Shown here piece after piece: positions 52,470-62,410 of a stretch of 64,000 nucleotides of DNA. Both the position numbers and the translations under genes were made by a program. Each line of letters opens with the position of its first letter. The stretch's first letter is position 1. The notes below the pieces were generated by a model, which was given only the letters and a program-made list of their open reading frames with translations, was not told where the DNA came from and did not search any database. The DNA is from Symbiodinium natans (Eukaryota > Sar > Dinophyceae > Suessiales > Symbiodiniaceae): the NCBI GenBank assembly GCA_905221605.1, contig CAJNDS010002278.1, positions 347,364 to 411,363 on the forward strand. The letters are read 5' to 3'.

Positions 52470-54363
52470 CAGTCATCACAACCATGCTCCGAGTTGACGT
52501 GAGGCCCCTTGCGACCAGCCTCCCGCTATTCCGGGTGCCACGTCAGCTTCGCTGTCGGCGTGCGCGCTGCACCCAGAAAGTATCCCTAAACCCTAAACAC
52601 CTAAACCCCTTAAACCCCTAAGCCCCTAAACCCTGAACCCCTAAACCCTGGAACCCCTGAACCTTATAACTGGTGGGTAGCCGGAATCTTAGGGGAGGTA
52701 GGGTTGAGGGCACCGCAGTTCAGGGGTTGAGGGCTCAAGGTCGAGAATTTGGGGGGTGAGCTTTCGGGCTTATGGCTTAGGGTTAAGGGCTTAGGGTTTA
52801 GGGTTTAGGGCCCAAATTGAGGTTTAGGGCTCAGTGTCAGGGTTGAGGGTTTATAGGGTTTAGCGTTTGAAGTTCGTTCGAAGCAGCCAATGAGGTTGCA
52901 GGTTGCCTAGACCACCCTTTAGGGTGTAGGGTTTAGGGGGTGGAGAGAGTCTCTGGTAGCTTCCCAAACTCTGGGAGAAGCTAGACGGTTGAAGACCTCC
53001 CCTCCACTTCGGTTGAGCATTTAAGGTTTTAGGGTTCAGGGTTTAGGGTTTAGGGTTCAGGGTTTAGGGTTAGAGTTTAGGGTTTAGGGTTTAGGGTTTA
53101 GGGCGACAGGGTGATGCATAGAAACGCTTGATGGGGAGCTGAGGTAGCATCTTTTTCATTTGCATCCCCCAGAGGTATATGCACATCAATATGTATAAAG
53201 AACGATAAACGCGCGTTCGCCGAAACGATAATGAGACCCCATCTACTTCCTAGACCTTCCCACAGGGGTTCAAGTGCCTTCCGACCAGCTCGGAGTCGAA
53301 AACCTCTACTTGGTAGACTCCCCCTTCGAGTTCAGGGGTGGGCTCCGCCATCGTCTATCTATGACCCTAAACCCTAAACCCTGAATCCTGAACCTTGAAC
53401 CCTGAACCCTAAACCCTGAACCCTGAACCCTAAAACCTAAACCCTAAACCCTAACCTGCCCCCCCCCCCCCCCCCCCCCCCCTGGCTTCTACACTTCTTC
53501 CTTCGTGCCTAGCCCGGCCTTGCTTCAGAACTTCGCCAAAATCTGCCTGGCCCGAAACATGCTAGTAAGTAGGAGTCGGCAGACTTGTAGGAGGGGGCTC
53601 AAGGGTAGCTAGCAGTAGCAACATGGGACCCTGCACCAGAAACCCTGACATAAGCCCTGGTCTAGAGCCTAGGGTGAAAGCCAAGCTTCTCTCTCATGAA
53701 ACCCCCCATGACACCGACACCCAACAAGTACATAACATTTCTTTTCCCAGCTGGCTGGAGGAAACCAGACCCTAGGTCCTCACCTCTGCTAAGCTCCCGA
53801 ACCCCCCCCCCCCCCCCCCCCCCCCCCCCGCACCCGGAAAACCTAAACCCACTAAAACCCCAAGTAGTCCTACACCCTTCAACCCCTCAACCCACCCAAA
53901 TCCCTAAATACCTTAACACCCTAACTTTTGGTAAGGAATCCTAGATCCCTCAACCCCTCAACCCCCAAACCCACATCCCGAAACACCTAGCATGAGTCAT
54001 GAAGACCTCCTCCTCTGCCTTCCCATGGCTCCCTGGGCGCAAGCCAGGAGTTGCTTGGCAGGTACCCAGTTCTCCCTAAACCCAGGGGTTCATGTTTAGG
54101 GTTTAGGGTTTAGGGTTTAGGGTTTAGGGTTTAGGGTTTAGGGTTTAGGGTTCAGGGTTTAGGTTTAGGTTTAGGGTTTAGGGTTCAGCATCTCCGGATC
54201 GAGCAGTTTTATGGTAAAGCTTATTCACGGATAGGATATAACACCCACCCACCCAGAGAATCCCATAACATTCAGAAAACAAAATCGCAAGTATTCTCCA
54301 ACCATCTCAGCTTCAAAGGCCTACGCTGGAAGCGAACGGACACAACAACAACACTTAATATTG
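52470..54363. other. gene-poor block with ITRs and poly(C)
   Basis: Degenerate heptamers at 52,580-52,660 and 52,690-52,870, ITRs at 53,036-53,105, 53,364-53,455 and 54,093-54,186. C24 at 53,459-53,482 and C28 at 53,802-53,829. No gene is recognised. Confidence 0.65.
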
Positions 54364-54540
54364 TTAACCTAGGCTCTGAAACCCTAAACCCCAGGCCTGG
54401 AGGCCTTGAAACCCTAACCCCCTGGCCTTGCCCTGAAACCCTAAACTCCAGGCCTTGAGGCCCTTAAACCCTAAACTCCAGGCCTTGAATCCCAGAAACC
54501 CTAAGTTCCAGGCCTTGAGGCCCCGAAGCCCTAAACCCCA
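54364..54540. repeat. about 30-bp tandem repeat around AAACCCTAAACTCCAGGCCTT
   Basis: Five or six diverged units of GAAACCCTAAAC-TCCAGGCC then TTGAGGCC. The telomere-like part is embedded in a longer unit. It continues directly into the inverted array. Confidence 0.75.
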
Positions 54541-54946
54541 AGCCTTGCAGCCTTGAACCACGAAAAAACTGCCTTGAACCACGAGAATTGGCCTTGAACC
54601 ACGGAAAAAAATGCCTTGAACCACGAGGTGGTCCAAGGCCAATTCTCGTGGTTCAAGGCAATTTGCCTGAAACCACGAACAACTGCCTTGAACCACGAGA
54701 ATTGGCCTTGAACCACGAACAACATTGCCTTGAACCACCAAATCGTTCGTGGTTCAAGGCAGTTGTTTCGTGGTTCAAGGCATTTTTTTTCGTGGTTCAA
54801 GGCCAATTCTCTTGGTTCAAGGCAATTTTTCGTGGTTTAAGGCAAATTTGCCTTGAACCACGAGACTTGGCCTTGAACCACGAAAAATTGCCTTGAACCA
54901 CGCACAAGTTGCCTTAAACCACGAGAATTGGCCTTGAACCACGAAT
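54541..54946. repeat. alternating inverted array of a 16-17 bp unit
   Basis: The unit GCCTTGAACCACGA (spacers AATTG or AAAA) appears in the plus sense at 54,551-54,628, minus sense at 54,643-54,662, plus at 54,664-54,740, minus at 54,749-54,840 and plus at 54,848-54,945. Each orientation block can pair with the next, so the region can form a large branched cruciform. It has no resemblance to a CRISPR array: spacers are 4-6 bp and orientation alternates. Confidence 0.85.
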
Positions 54947-55392
54947 TCCTTAAGATTAAATTATTATATGATAGAGAGGTTTAGTTTATTGTTTAGGGGT
55001 TTTGGGTTTGGTTTACGGCTAAGTTAAGGGGAAAAGGGCATGATTGTGGAGGAAAGGATACTCGGATGGACGATCGTAATCCCTGTCCTGAAGCCCCGAA
55101 ATAGCCTGATAACCTAAACCCTAAACCCTAAACCCTAAACCCTAAACCCTAAATCCCCTGCAGCCCGCCGAGGACACCACCTCCAGGAGCCTGCCTCAGG
55201 GAGTCGGTGTCTCCGTGTCTTCAGGGGTGGTTTAGGGCTTAGGGGTTAGGGTTTAGGGCTTAGGGCTTAGGGGTTAGGGTTTAGGGTTTAGGGCTTAGGG
55301 GTTAGGGTTTAGGGTTTAGGGCTTAGGGGTTAGGGTTTAGGGTTTGGTGCTGGTGTTTGTTGCTTTTTTTTTCGTTTTGTTCCTTATGTGTG

Positions 55393-55423
<31 letters not shown>

Positions 55424-55480
55424 CCGGCCGTGCCGGTGGTCTAGCAAGCAAGAAAGCAAGCAAGCAAGCAAGCAGCAAGA
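54947..55480. other. spacer with telomeric higher-order and simple repeats
   Basis: ITR at 55,109-55,153. A 28-bp higher-order telomeric variant array at 55,233-55,343. (GT)n and T18 at 55,388-55,425. (AGCA)n at 55,443-55,475. No gene. Confidence 0.7.
55233..55343 (+). repeat. 28-bp higher-order telomeric repeat
   Basis: About four copies of a composite unit made from GCTTAGGGG, TTAGGG, TTTAGGG and TTTAGG. The regular order of variants shows amplification of a 28-bp block rather than addition of single heptamers. Confidence 0.85.
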
Positions 55481-55797
55481 CGTTTAGGGTTTAGGTTTTA
55501 GGGTTTAGGGTTTAGGGTTTAGGGTTTAGGGTTTAGGGTTAAGGGTTAGGGTTAAGGGTTAAGGGACCCTAAACCCTTAACACCACCCTAAACCCTAAAA
55601 ACCCTAAACCCTAAACCCTAAACCCTAAACCCTAAACCCTAAACCCTAAACACTAAAACCTAAACCCTAAACCCTAAACCCTAAACCCTAAACCCTAAAC
55701 CCTAAACCCTAAACCCTAAACCCTAAACCCTAAACCCTAAACCCTAAACCCTAAACCCTAAACCCTAAACCCTAAACCCTAAACCCTAAACCCTAAC
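55481..55797. repeat. large G-strand to C-strand telomeric junction
   Basis: About eleven TTTAGGG and TTAAGGG units (55,481-55,565) meet about thirty CCCTAAA units (55,566-55,797) at TTAAGGG-ACCCTAAACCCTTAA. A single CACCA break follows at 55,581. Orientation is that of two telomeres joined end to end. The longest continuous telomeric tract in the window. Confidence 0.9.
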
Positions 55798-55976
55798 CGA
55801 CCAAAGAAACGGGAAAAAGTAAGAAAGGAAAAAACAGAAAAAATAAAGAACAAAACCCCAGCCGGTTAGGGTTTAGGGTTTAGGGTTTAGGGTTTAGGGC
55901 TTCCGCATGTCCTGTCATATCCTAACCTGAGAAGCTTTGGATTCTGGCCTCCAGGCAGCAGAAGTCCCCTCAAGGC

Positions 55977-56082
55977 TTGGTAAGCCAGTGGTACCCTTTA
56001 CTTGTTTTTTTGTTCTGGGTTCCCTTCTAACATAGCCAGCGAAAAGAGGGTACGCCTCTGGCAATATGGTTACTGGGCGACC
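55977..56082. mobile_element. MITE-like element, family C copy 7, undivided
   Basis: TTGGTAAGCCAGTGGTACCC left and ATATGGTTACTGGGCGACC right. Not split. Confidence 0.75.
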
Positions 56083-56443
56083 CTATGGGGGCCTTAAATT
56101 GTTACAGCACTTTTTTTTGAGGGGGGGGGGGAGGGCGGGGGGTGTTCAGCGTTATATACTTCTACAGGGGCCATAAGGGTTTGGGTTTAGGAAGAGATTC
56201 ATAAATTGGCTTATTTTCGTTTCTTCGTTTCGCAGATATCCTTCTGCTGAGCACTACCCCGAAATAGACTGGGCATCCCCAAACCCCAGACCCCAAACCC
56301 CAAAGCCTAACGTTTCTTTATGCACAGCGTCTACGGAGGGCTAGATGTCAGAAAGAATTCCCTCCCATTCCAACTCCCCAAGACCCCAGGTCTACAAGCG
56401 AGTCCTGAAACCCTAAAACCTACACCCTGAAACCCAAAGCCCT

Positions 56444-56604
56444 AAACCCTAAACCCGAAACCCTAAGCCCTAAGCCCTAAGCCCTAAACCCTAAACCCTA
56501 AACCCTAAACCCTAAACCCTAAACCCTAAACCCTAAACCCTAAACCCTAAACCCTAAACCCTAAACCCTAAACCCTAAACCCTAAACCCTAAACCCTAAA
56601 CCCC
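56444..56604 (-). repeat. interstitial telomeric array (CCCTAAA)22
   Basis: About twenty units, with a block of three CCCTAAG units (56,463-56,483) near the start. It runs directly into the right end of a family C element. Confidence 0.95.
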
Positions 56605-56610
56605 AATCCC

Positions 56611-56628
56611 TGGTTACTGGGCTACCAA
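56611..56628. mobile_element. family C right-end fragment at the edge of a telomeric array
   Basis: TGGTTACTGGGCTACCAA is the exact family C right terminus, preceded immediately by the telomeric array. The left half is missing. Confidence 0.7.
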
Positions 56629-57001
56629 GCTTGTCTCTGAGCTTCGAGGATGCCCCTGGGTCAGAGCACCTCCTTGCCGTTGCTGACGCTTCGACTCCCG
56701 ACTGCATAGGGAGAGGGTTTAGGGTTTAGGGTTTAGGGTTTAGGGTTTAGGGTTTAGGGTTTAGGGTTTAGGGTTTGGGGTTCATAGTTCATAAGGTTCA
56801 GTTTATAGGCTTTAGAGTTCATGGGGTTAAGGGTTTAGGGTTTAGGGTTTCAGCTATAATTTGGGGTTTAAGGCCCTACCCCCCCCCCCCCCCCCCCCGC
56901 CCCCACCCCTCCCCCACCCCCACCCCCCACCCCAGACGCCCTGTGTCTCTGGCTTTAGAAGGCTTCGCGCGCCTTAAGCAGCTGAGAGGGCTGGTAAGAT
57001 C

Positions 57002-57109
57002 TTGGCAGCCCGGTGGTACCCTTTGCCCTTTTTTGGGGTTGGGTTCCCTTATCAAGCAACCAACCCACCACAAAAGGGTGCCCCTATTTTAATATGGCAA
57101 CTGGGCTAC
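57002..57109. mobile_element. MITE-like element, family C copy 8, undivided
   Basis: TTGGCAGCCCGGTGGTACCC left and AATATGGCAACTGGGCTAC right. Confidence 0.75.
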
Positions 57110-59125
57110 ACAGAGGTCGTTTCGTTTCTGGAAACCTGAAGACTCCTAAACCCTAAACCCTAAGCCCTAAACCCTTAGCCCTAAACCCTAAACCCGAAGA
57201 GAACCTCAAAACCCTCCTGAACGGCCTGAACCCTACCGCCACGCGATCAGCCAAACCCCTGAAGCCCAAAACCCTGAAACCCGAAGTCTACAATCCGAAC
57301 TTATGAGCCCAGCGTTTAGAGTTTGGGGTTTAGGGTTCAGGGTTCAGGGTTCAGGGTTTAGGGTCCGAATCCGAATCCAAAACTCCTCAGAACAGCCCGC
57401 GTGCAGGACAGCAAGAAGCAAATAGCTTTCGGGCAATTCGGCCCACCGCAACGAGGAGCTGCGGTTGATCGTCTGTATGGCCCCAGACCCTCTATTGTAG
57501 GTCATGCGTGGGCTGTGGGGTCTGAAATTTCCACAAAGCACAAAAACCTAAACCCTAAACCCCCAAACCCTCAGCCCCCCCCCCCCAAAAAAAAGTAAGA
57601 AAAATGAACAAATGAATATATAATATAATATATTACAATATAATGTAATATAATACAATATAATATAACAAAAAGAAAGAAGGATTGGCAACTGGGGGTC
57701 GGGAGTGAGCTTACAGAACCCCAACTTGTAGACCCGAATGCCCGGGATTCCCAAGCTCGTAACCCTAAATCCCCAAAAGCCCCCAACTTAACCCCTTAAA
57801 CTCCGGGCAGTTTCATACAAAAAGCCCAAGAAAGCCCTTCATGAGCCTGAACCAAAGAATGTCGGCCCCGAACGCCCCCCTGGTTCTTTCCCAAAATTAG
57901 GGTACCCCTGACTTCAGGACCACCCGACACCCTAATTAAACCATAGACAATAAAACCTAAACCCTAAACCCTAAACCCCCTCTAAACAAGGGAGCCTCAT
58001 GGGTCATGCAGGAATGCGGAGGTTACCTCCAACGTGTCAAAGCTCCCAGCTCTGCAGCGCGTGGCGCTTCAGTGGAGCCCTTGGAATCACCGCTGGGTGG
58101 GGTAGAGTTTAGGGTTTAGGGTTTAGGGTTTAGGGTTTAGAGTTTAGGGTTTAGGGTTTAGGGTAGAGTTTAGGGTTTAGGGTTTAGGGTTTTTAGGGTC
58201 TTTAGGGTTTTTAGGGTCTTAAGGGTATCTGATCTTTTGGGTTTAGGGTCTTTCGGGTTTGGGGTTTGGGGTTTGGGGTTTGGGGTTTGGGTTTAGGGCT
58301 TACAGGTTCAGAGGTTGGGGTTTAGAGTTTCGGGCTCAGGCCTTAGGGCCTAGAGCATTTTTGGAGTTTCTGGGCTTTGTTTGTGTTATTCTGGAGTTTT
58401 ATGGTTTAGGCTTTCCGGGTTTCGGTTTAGAGTGCTGCGGGGCTTTGGGATTGGAGGTTAGGGGGTTCGGGTTCGATCAGTACAGGTTCTTGGGTGTGAA
58501 GGCTCTCTCACAAGTCAGGAGCCCATATACTATTGCAAGTAAAATGTAAACTCGTTCACGGTTTTAATGATAATGAAGATGATAATAATAATACTACTTA
58601 TATTCGGGCTTTTCTCTCTCCCCTTTCTCTAGCTTTGTCACTTATGTCTCCACGCTCTCTTAAATGCACTTCCTTTTTCTCTTCTGTTTATTGGGCTTTT
58701 TCAGGGGACCGCTGTGAGGATATGCCTGTAAGGGAGAGAAAGAAGAGAGCGACCGCACGAATCATGTGCTTACTGCGTACGCGATAAATGAAGACCAACA
58801 AAGGAGAAAAGCAACGGGAAAAGGGCGTGTGCTCACTAAATCCACGCGTCTTTCTCTCATTCTTCGTTCAGTCCTTGTAATTTAGTTCACACAGTCTTCT
58901 ATCCCTGTCATTCACACACCCTACACCCTAACCCCTAACCCCTAAACCCTAAACCCTGAACCCCCAAAAGCCCCAAACAACCCTGAACCCTAAACCCTAA
59001 ACCCTAAACCCTCGGAAATTCGAAGGCGCGACACCGTGGCCCGAGCAGCCCACCTCCGTGAGACACAGCGGACCCGGGACTGGAGGCTCGGGGGAGCCTC
59101 TTTCAGGGCTTTTTGGGGCTTTGGG
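57110..59125. other. gene-poor ITR-containing block
   Basis: CCCTAAA at 57,147-57,195. C12A8 then AT-rich DNA at 57,577-57,670. ITRs at 57,957-57,978, 58,107-58,200 and 58,980-59,013. TTTGGGG variants at 58,256-58,290. The stretch 58,500-58,915 is ITR-free and has an 84-codon plus frame (58,533-58,787) without a recognised domain. Confidence 0.6.
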
Positions 59126-60270
59126 GGTTTAGGGTTTAGGGTTTAGGGTTTAGGGTTTAGGGCTTTCGGGGTTTCGGGTGTAGGGTTTAGGACCAGGAGG
59201 CTCGGGAGAGCCTTGCGATGTTTTGGGCTTCTGGGGTTTAGGGTTTAGGGTTTGGGGCTTTCAGGGTTTAGGGTTTAGGGTTTAGGGTTTAGGGTTTAGG
59301 GTTTAGGGTTTAGGGTTAGAGGCAGAGGTTTGTTTCCGGTTTTCAGGGCTTCGAGGGTTGTAGGGCTTAGGGTGGAAGGTTGATGATGGTTGAGGATCTT
59401 TTGGGTTCAGGGTTTAGGGTTTAGGGTTTCGGGTTTAGGGTTTAGGGTTTAGGGTTGAGGGTAGGAAAGTCTGGGTTTTGTGGTGTCGCATTGGGATGTA
59501 CCGCTTTGAGGAGGGGGAGAAGGGATGAGGTTTTTTGCTCTTTGATCCGTGCTGGGAATGTATAAACCCCTGAAACCTTCACCCTTTACCCTGTAAGCCC
59601 TAAGGCCTATAGGGTTTGGAGTTTAGGGTTTAGGTTCGGGGCTTATAGGGTTAGGGATCTACACTGGGTATTTAAACCCTTTCAGCCCAAAGGCCTGAGG
59701 CCCAAGCCCTCAACCCCAAGGCCTGAGAAGTTGGATCCCAGACCTGGCATCTACAACGCGCTGACACAGGCTCCGCAGGGTTTCGGCGTTTTTCTGGGAC
59801 TTCTTGGGGCTCGGGGGCTCCGTCAGGGCTTCAGGCTTAGGGACCCGTGCTCAGGTTAACCTCCGTGTTTGATACGTAGGGGTTCTAACGGCTAAGGGCT
59901 TCCCGAGCAAGTACCCTAAACCCTAAACCTTAAACCCCAAACCCTAAACCCTAAACCCTAAAACCCGAAACCCTAAACCCCAAACCCTAAACCCTAAACC
60001 CCAAGACCTGACTAGACGGGGCATCCTGAGCCTAGACTAGTTGGAAGCCCAAAACCCTCCTCAAGGCAAGCAGCCTCCCCCCCAACCCCAGGCCCTAAAC
60101 CCTACTAAACCCTGAAACCCTACTAAAACCCTACGAAACCCTCCTAAACCCTACTAAACCCTACTAAAACCCTACTAAAACCCTACGAAACCCTACTAAA
60201 CCCTACTAAACCCTACTATACCCTCCTAAACCCTACTAAACCATACGAAACCCTAAACCCTAAACCCTAA
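59126..60270. other. ITR-rich block
   Basis: TTTAGGG tracts at 59,128-59,162, 59,235-59,317 and 59,408-59,452, CCCTAAA tracts at 59,915-60,000, and the decamer array below. Spacers are unrecognised. Confidence 0.65.
60095..60260 (-). repeat. decamer variant array (CCCTACTAAA)n
   Basis: About sixteen units of CCCTACTAAA, CCCTACGAAA and CCCTCCTAAA, bordered by ordinary CCCTAAA. It resembles the telomeric unit with a 3-bp insertion and has been amplified locally. Confidence 0.9.
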
Positions 60271-61527
60271 ATTTCAGGCCTAGCGGCACGGGCCGGCCCC
60301 CGCCCCCCAAAGCACGAAACCTCGAACCTTGGCACTGTCTTCTCTTTCCCGTGTCTTTGTCCTCTCCTTCTCTCTGTCTCTCTTTCTCCTGCCTTCGCCC
60401 CCCCTCCCTCCCTCCCCCCCGCCCCCCCCCGGCGCGCGCGCGCGCGTGCGCACCCGCATCAGCAGCATCAGTGGAGTTGGTTTGGGGGCCTTAAAAGCAT
60501 TCTATGCATGCGTTTTGCCTTCGAAAAACCTTCAGAAAACGCTGTAAACACGTGTTTTTGGGCTTGGGAAGCCTTTTGGGACCCAGGAAAGGGAGCATCA
60601 TGAGCATCAGCGGCCTCCCCAGGCCATCCAAAACCCCCTTAAACACGCCGATTGTATGTGCTTGAACGCTTGCGTGCCCACGAAACCCCCAAAAGCAAGA
60701 CCCCGAATGCCCTTAAGGGCATTCGGGGTCCTGCTGTTCGGGTGTTTTGTAGGCACGAAGCCGTTCGAGCGCGTAAAATGAGCGATTTTAGGGGCGGTTT
60801 TACGTGGACCCACAAAACACTCGGTATTTACGAGGTTTTCTGCTGTTGGAACCCCCCCCCCCCCCAAAACAAGCATCATGAGCATCAGCTGGGTCTCTGG
60901 GCCGTGGGCCCGGAGGCCCACGAAGCCCATGAGAAACGATGGCTGGATGATGCGCCCGGACCCCCGCGCATCAGCAGCATCAGCAGACCCCCCCCGGACA
61001 TGGGTTTCGATGATGCGCACTTTGGGGGCGGGTCAAGGGCAACAAGGGTGGGGGTCGGAGGCACGCGTGAAAAACCTCATAAAAACACGGTGATTTCAGC
61101 GTTTTTCAGCGTTTTTTGCTGCCTTGGGGCCGCGGGCCAGGGCTGCTGATGCTCATGATGCTCGCCTGGTTTTGGGCTTCCGGTACCCCCCCCAAACCTT
61201 GAAAAACGTGGTTTCGGCCTGGCGCGCGCCCCATGTGAAAAGCTAGGGTCGATGATGCGCGCCTGTGAGGGTTTAATGGGGTGCTGCGGGTGTTTTGTGG
61301 CCTCGGTTTTTCGTAAAAAAACCATGGTTTTTACGTGGTTTTCGTGCTTTTCGCACCACCGCGTGTTGCGTCCCCTTGGATGCCGTTTTGGAGGCCTCCC
61401 GAAGGGCCCCGCGCGAATATGAAGCAATTTTGGGCGGGGTCGGCGGCTCGGGCGCTCGCCCCTTAAAGCTAGCGCTTTAGTGCGACGCGGGCTCCGCCCT
61501 GGACCACGGGCGGCGCGGGGGCCGGAT
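60271..61527. other. GC-rich region with large inverted repeat
   Basis: Almost free of telomeric repeats. Contains CGCGCGCG runs (60,433-60,447), a repeated GCATCATGAGCATCAGC motif (60,595, 60,871, inverted at 61,143) and the inverted repeat below. Open frames at 60,607-61,020 (-) and 60,652-61,149 (+) exist because the same sequence is read on both strands of the inverted repeat; both contain TPNALKGIRG. No known domain. Confidence 0.55.
60630..60810. repeat. large imperfect inverted repeat with 32-bp perfect palindrome
   Basis: 60,699-60,730 is a perfect spacerless palindrome whose half is GACCCCGAATGCCCTT. Imperfect complementarity continues outward (GTGCTTGAACG...GTGCCCACGAAAC against GTTTTGTAGGCAC...CGTTCGAGCGC) for at least 40 bp and probably about 90 bp on each side. 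Confidence 0.85.
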
Positions 61528-61611
61528 TTAGGAGCCTCCGGCTCAAGCCGCCGACCCCGCAGGAGAACAAGTTTAAGGTTTGGGGTTTGGTGATTTTGTT
61601 TGCGGTTCCTG

Positions 61612-61683
<72 letters not shown>

Positions 61684-61878
61684 AAAGAGCCCCTATGCCC
61701 TGTGCGAAAACGCCTATGGTCCATGAGTTTACGCGGTGTGGGTGGCCTGTTCCTCCACGGAAAAGCTGGCGGGGTACCCCCCCCTACCCCCCCCCCGGGT
61801 TTTTGGAGGGTAAGGAGGGAAAGAGGGAGGTTTTCACCTCCTTTTCCCATCCAACACGCCGCCAGGGTCGGCGGACTC
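61528..61878. mobile_element. repeat element X copy 2 with 69-G tract
   Basis: Left end TTAGGAGCCTCCGGCTCA then GCCGCCGACC. Right end CATCCAACACGCCGCCAGGG then TCGGCGGACTC. Both are shared with 3322-3566. The interior is longer here and contains the poly(G) run. The right end runs straight into a long CCCTAAA array. Confidence 0.65.
61614..61682 (+). repeat. poly(G) tract, 69 nt
   Basis: Uninterrupted G69, the longest homopolymer in the window. The true length may differ because such tracts are hard to sequence. Confidence 0.85.
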
Positions 61879-61999
61879 TAAACCCTAAACCCTAAACCCT
61901 AAACCCTAAACCCTAAACCCTAAACCCTAAACCCTAAACCCTAAACCCTAAACCCTAAACCCTAAACCCTAAACCCTAAACCCTAAACCCTAAACCCTA
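61878..61999 (-). repeat. interstitial telomeric array (CCCTAAA)17
   Basis: About seventeen perfect units starting at the last bases of element X. Confidence 0.95.
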
Positions 62000-62127
62000 A
62001 AAAACCCCAACCCTAGGCCTTCTGTTTCCGGCTTAGGGCTCTTGGGGCCGAGGCTTGGGGTTTAGAGTTTAAGGTTTTAGGGTTTGGGGCTTAGGGTTTG
62101 GGGTTTAGGGTTTGAGGTTTTAGGGTT
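62000..62127. other. degenerate telomeric spacer
   Basis: GGGTTT/GGGGTT variants leading to the hairpin element. Confidence 0.6.
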
Positions 62128-62410
62128 TACCTGGAACGCCGTAGTTGCTGCTTTTTTGCAGCAACTATTGAAAGTGGCAGGAATTTTGCATAAGTGGCCA
62201 GAATTCCTGTCACTGGCAAGTTAACAGTGATTGCCCATCAGAAAGTGGCGTAAAAAGGCGTAAAAGTGGCGTAAAAAAGCGTAAAGTGGCGTAAAAAAGC
62301 GTAGACAATGTATGGGTAAAACCTGCAACTTTGCAGCGGCTGGTTTAAAGCGTCAAAAGCGGCACTTTCAATAGTTGCCACAAATTATTGGCAACTAGGC
62401 TTTCCAGGTA
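62128..62410. mobile_element. MITE-like element with internal GTGGCGTAAAA repeats
   Basis: Terminal inverted repeats TACCTGGAACGCCGTAGTTG and CAACTAGGCTTTCCAGGTA, about 20 bp and imperfect. A subterminal inverted pair is CAACTATTGAAAGTGGC / GGCACTTTCAATAGTTGCC. The interior has four copies of AGTGGCGTAAAA-type units (62,243-62,302). It sits inside degenerate telomeric DNA. No ORF. Single copy in the window. Confidence 0.8.

Larger units (their letters stand above)
56083..57001. other. ITR-rich block
   Basis: T8-GA-G12 tract (56,111-56,132), long C-strand ITR (56,444-56,604), G-strand ITR (56,714-56,776) and C20 (56,879-56,898). A right-end-only family C fragment is at 56,611. No gene. Confidence 0.65.

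Noticed and set aside
54541-54946. CRISPR array
   Set aside because: Repeats alternate in orientation, spacers are only 4-6 bp, no cas genes are present and the DNA is eukaryotic.
60607-61149. Two related proteins on opposite strands sharing a peptide
   Set aside because: The shared peptide comes from the inverted repeat at 60.7 kb read on both strands.
61077-61850. 257-codon minus-strand protein with a poly-proline run
   Set aside because: The poly-proline is the G69 homopolymer, and the rest is element X and unrecognised GC-rich DNA with no domain.
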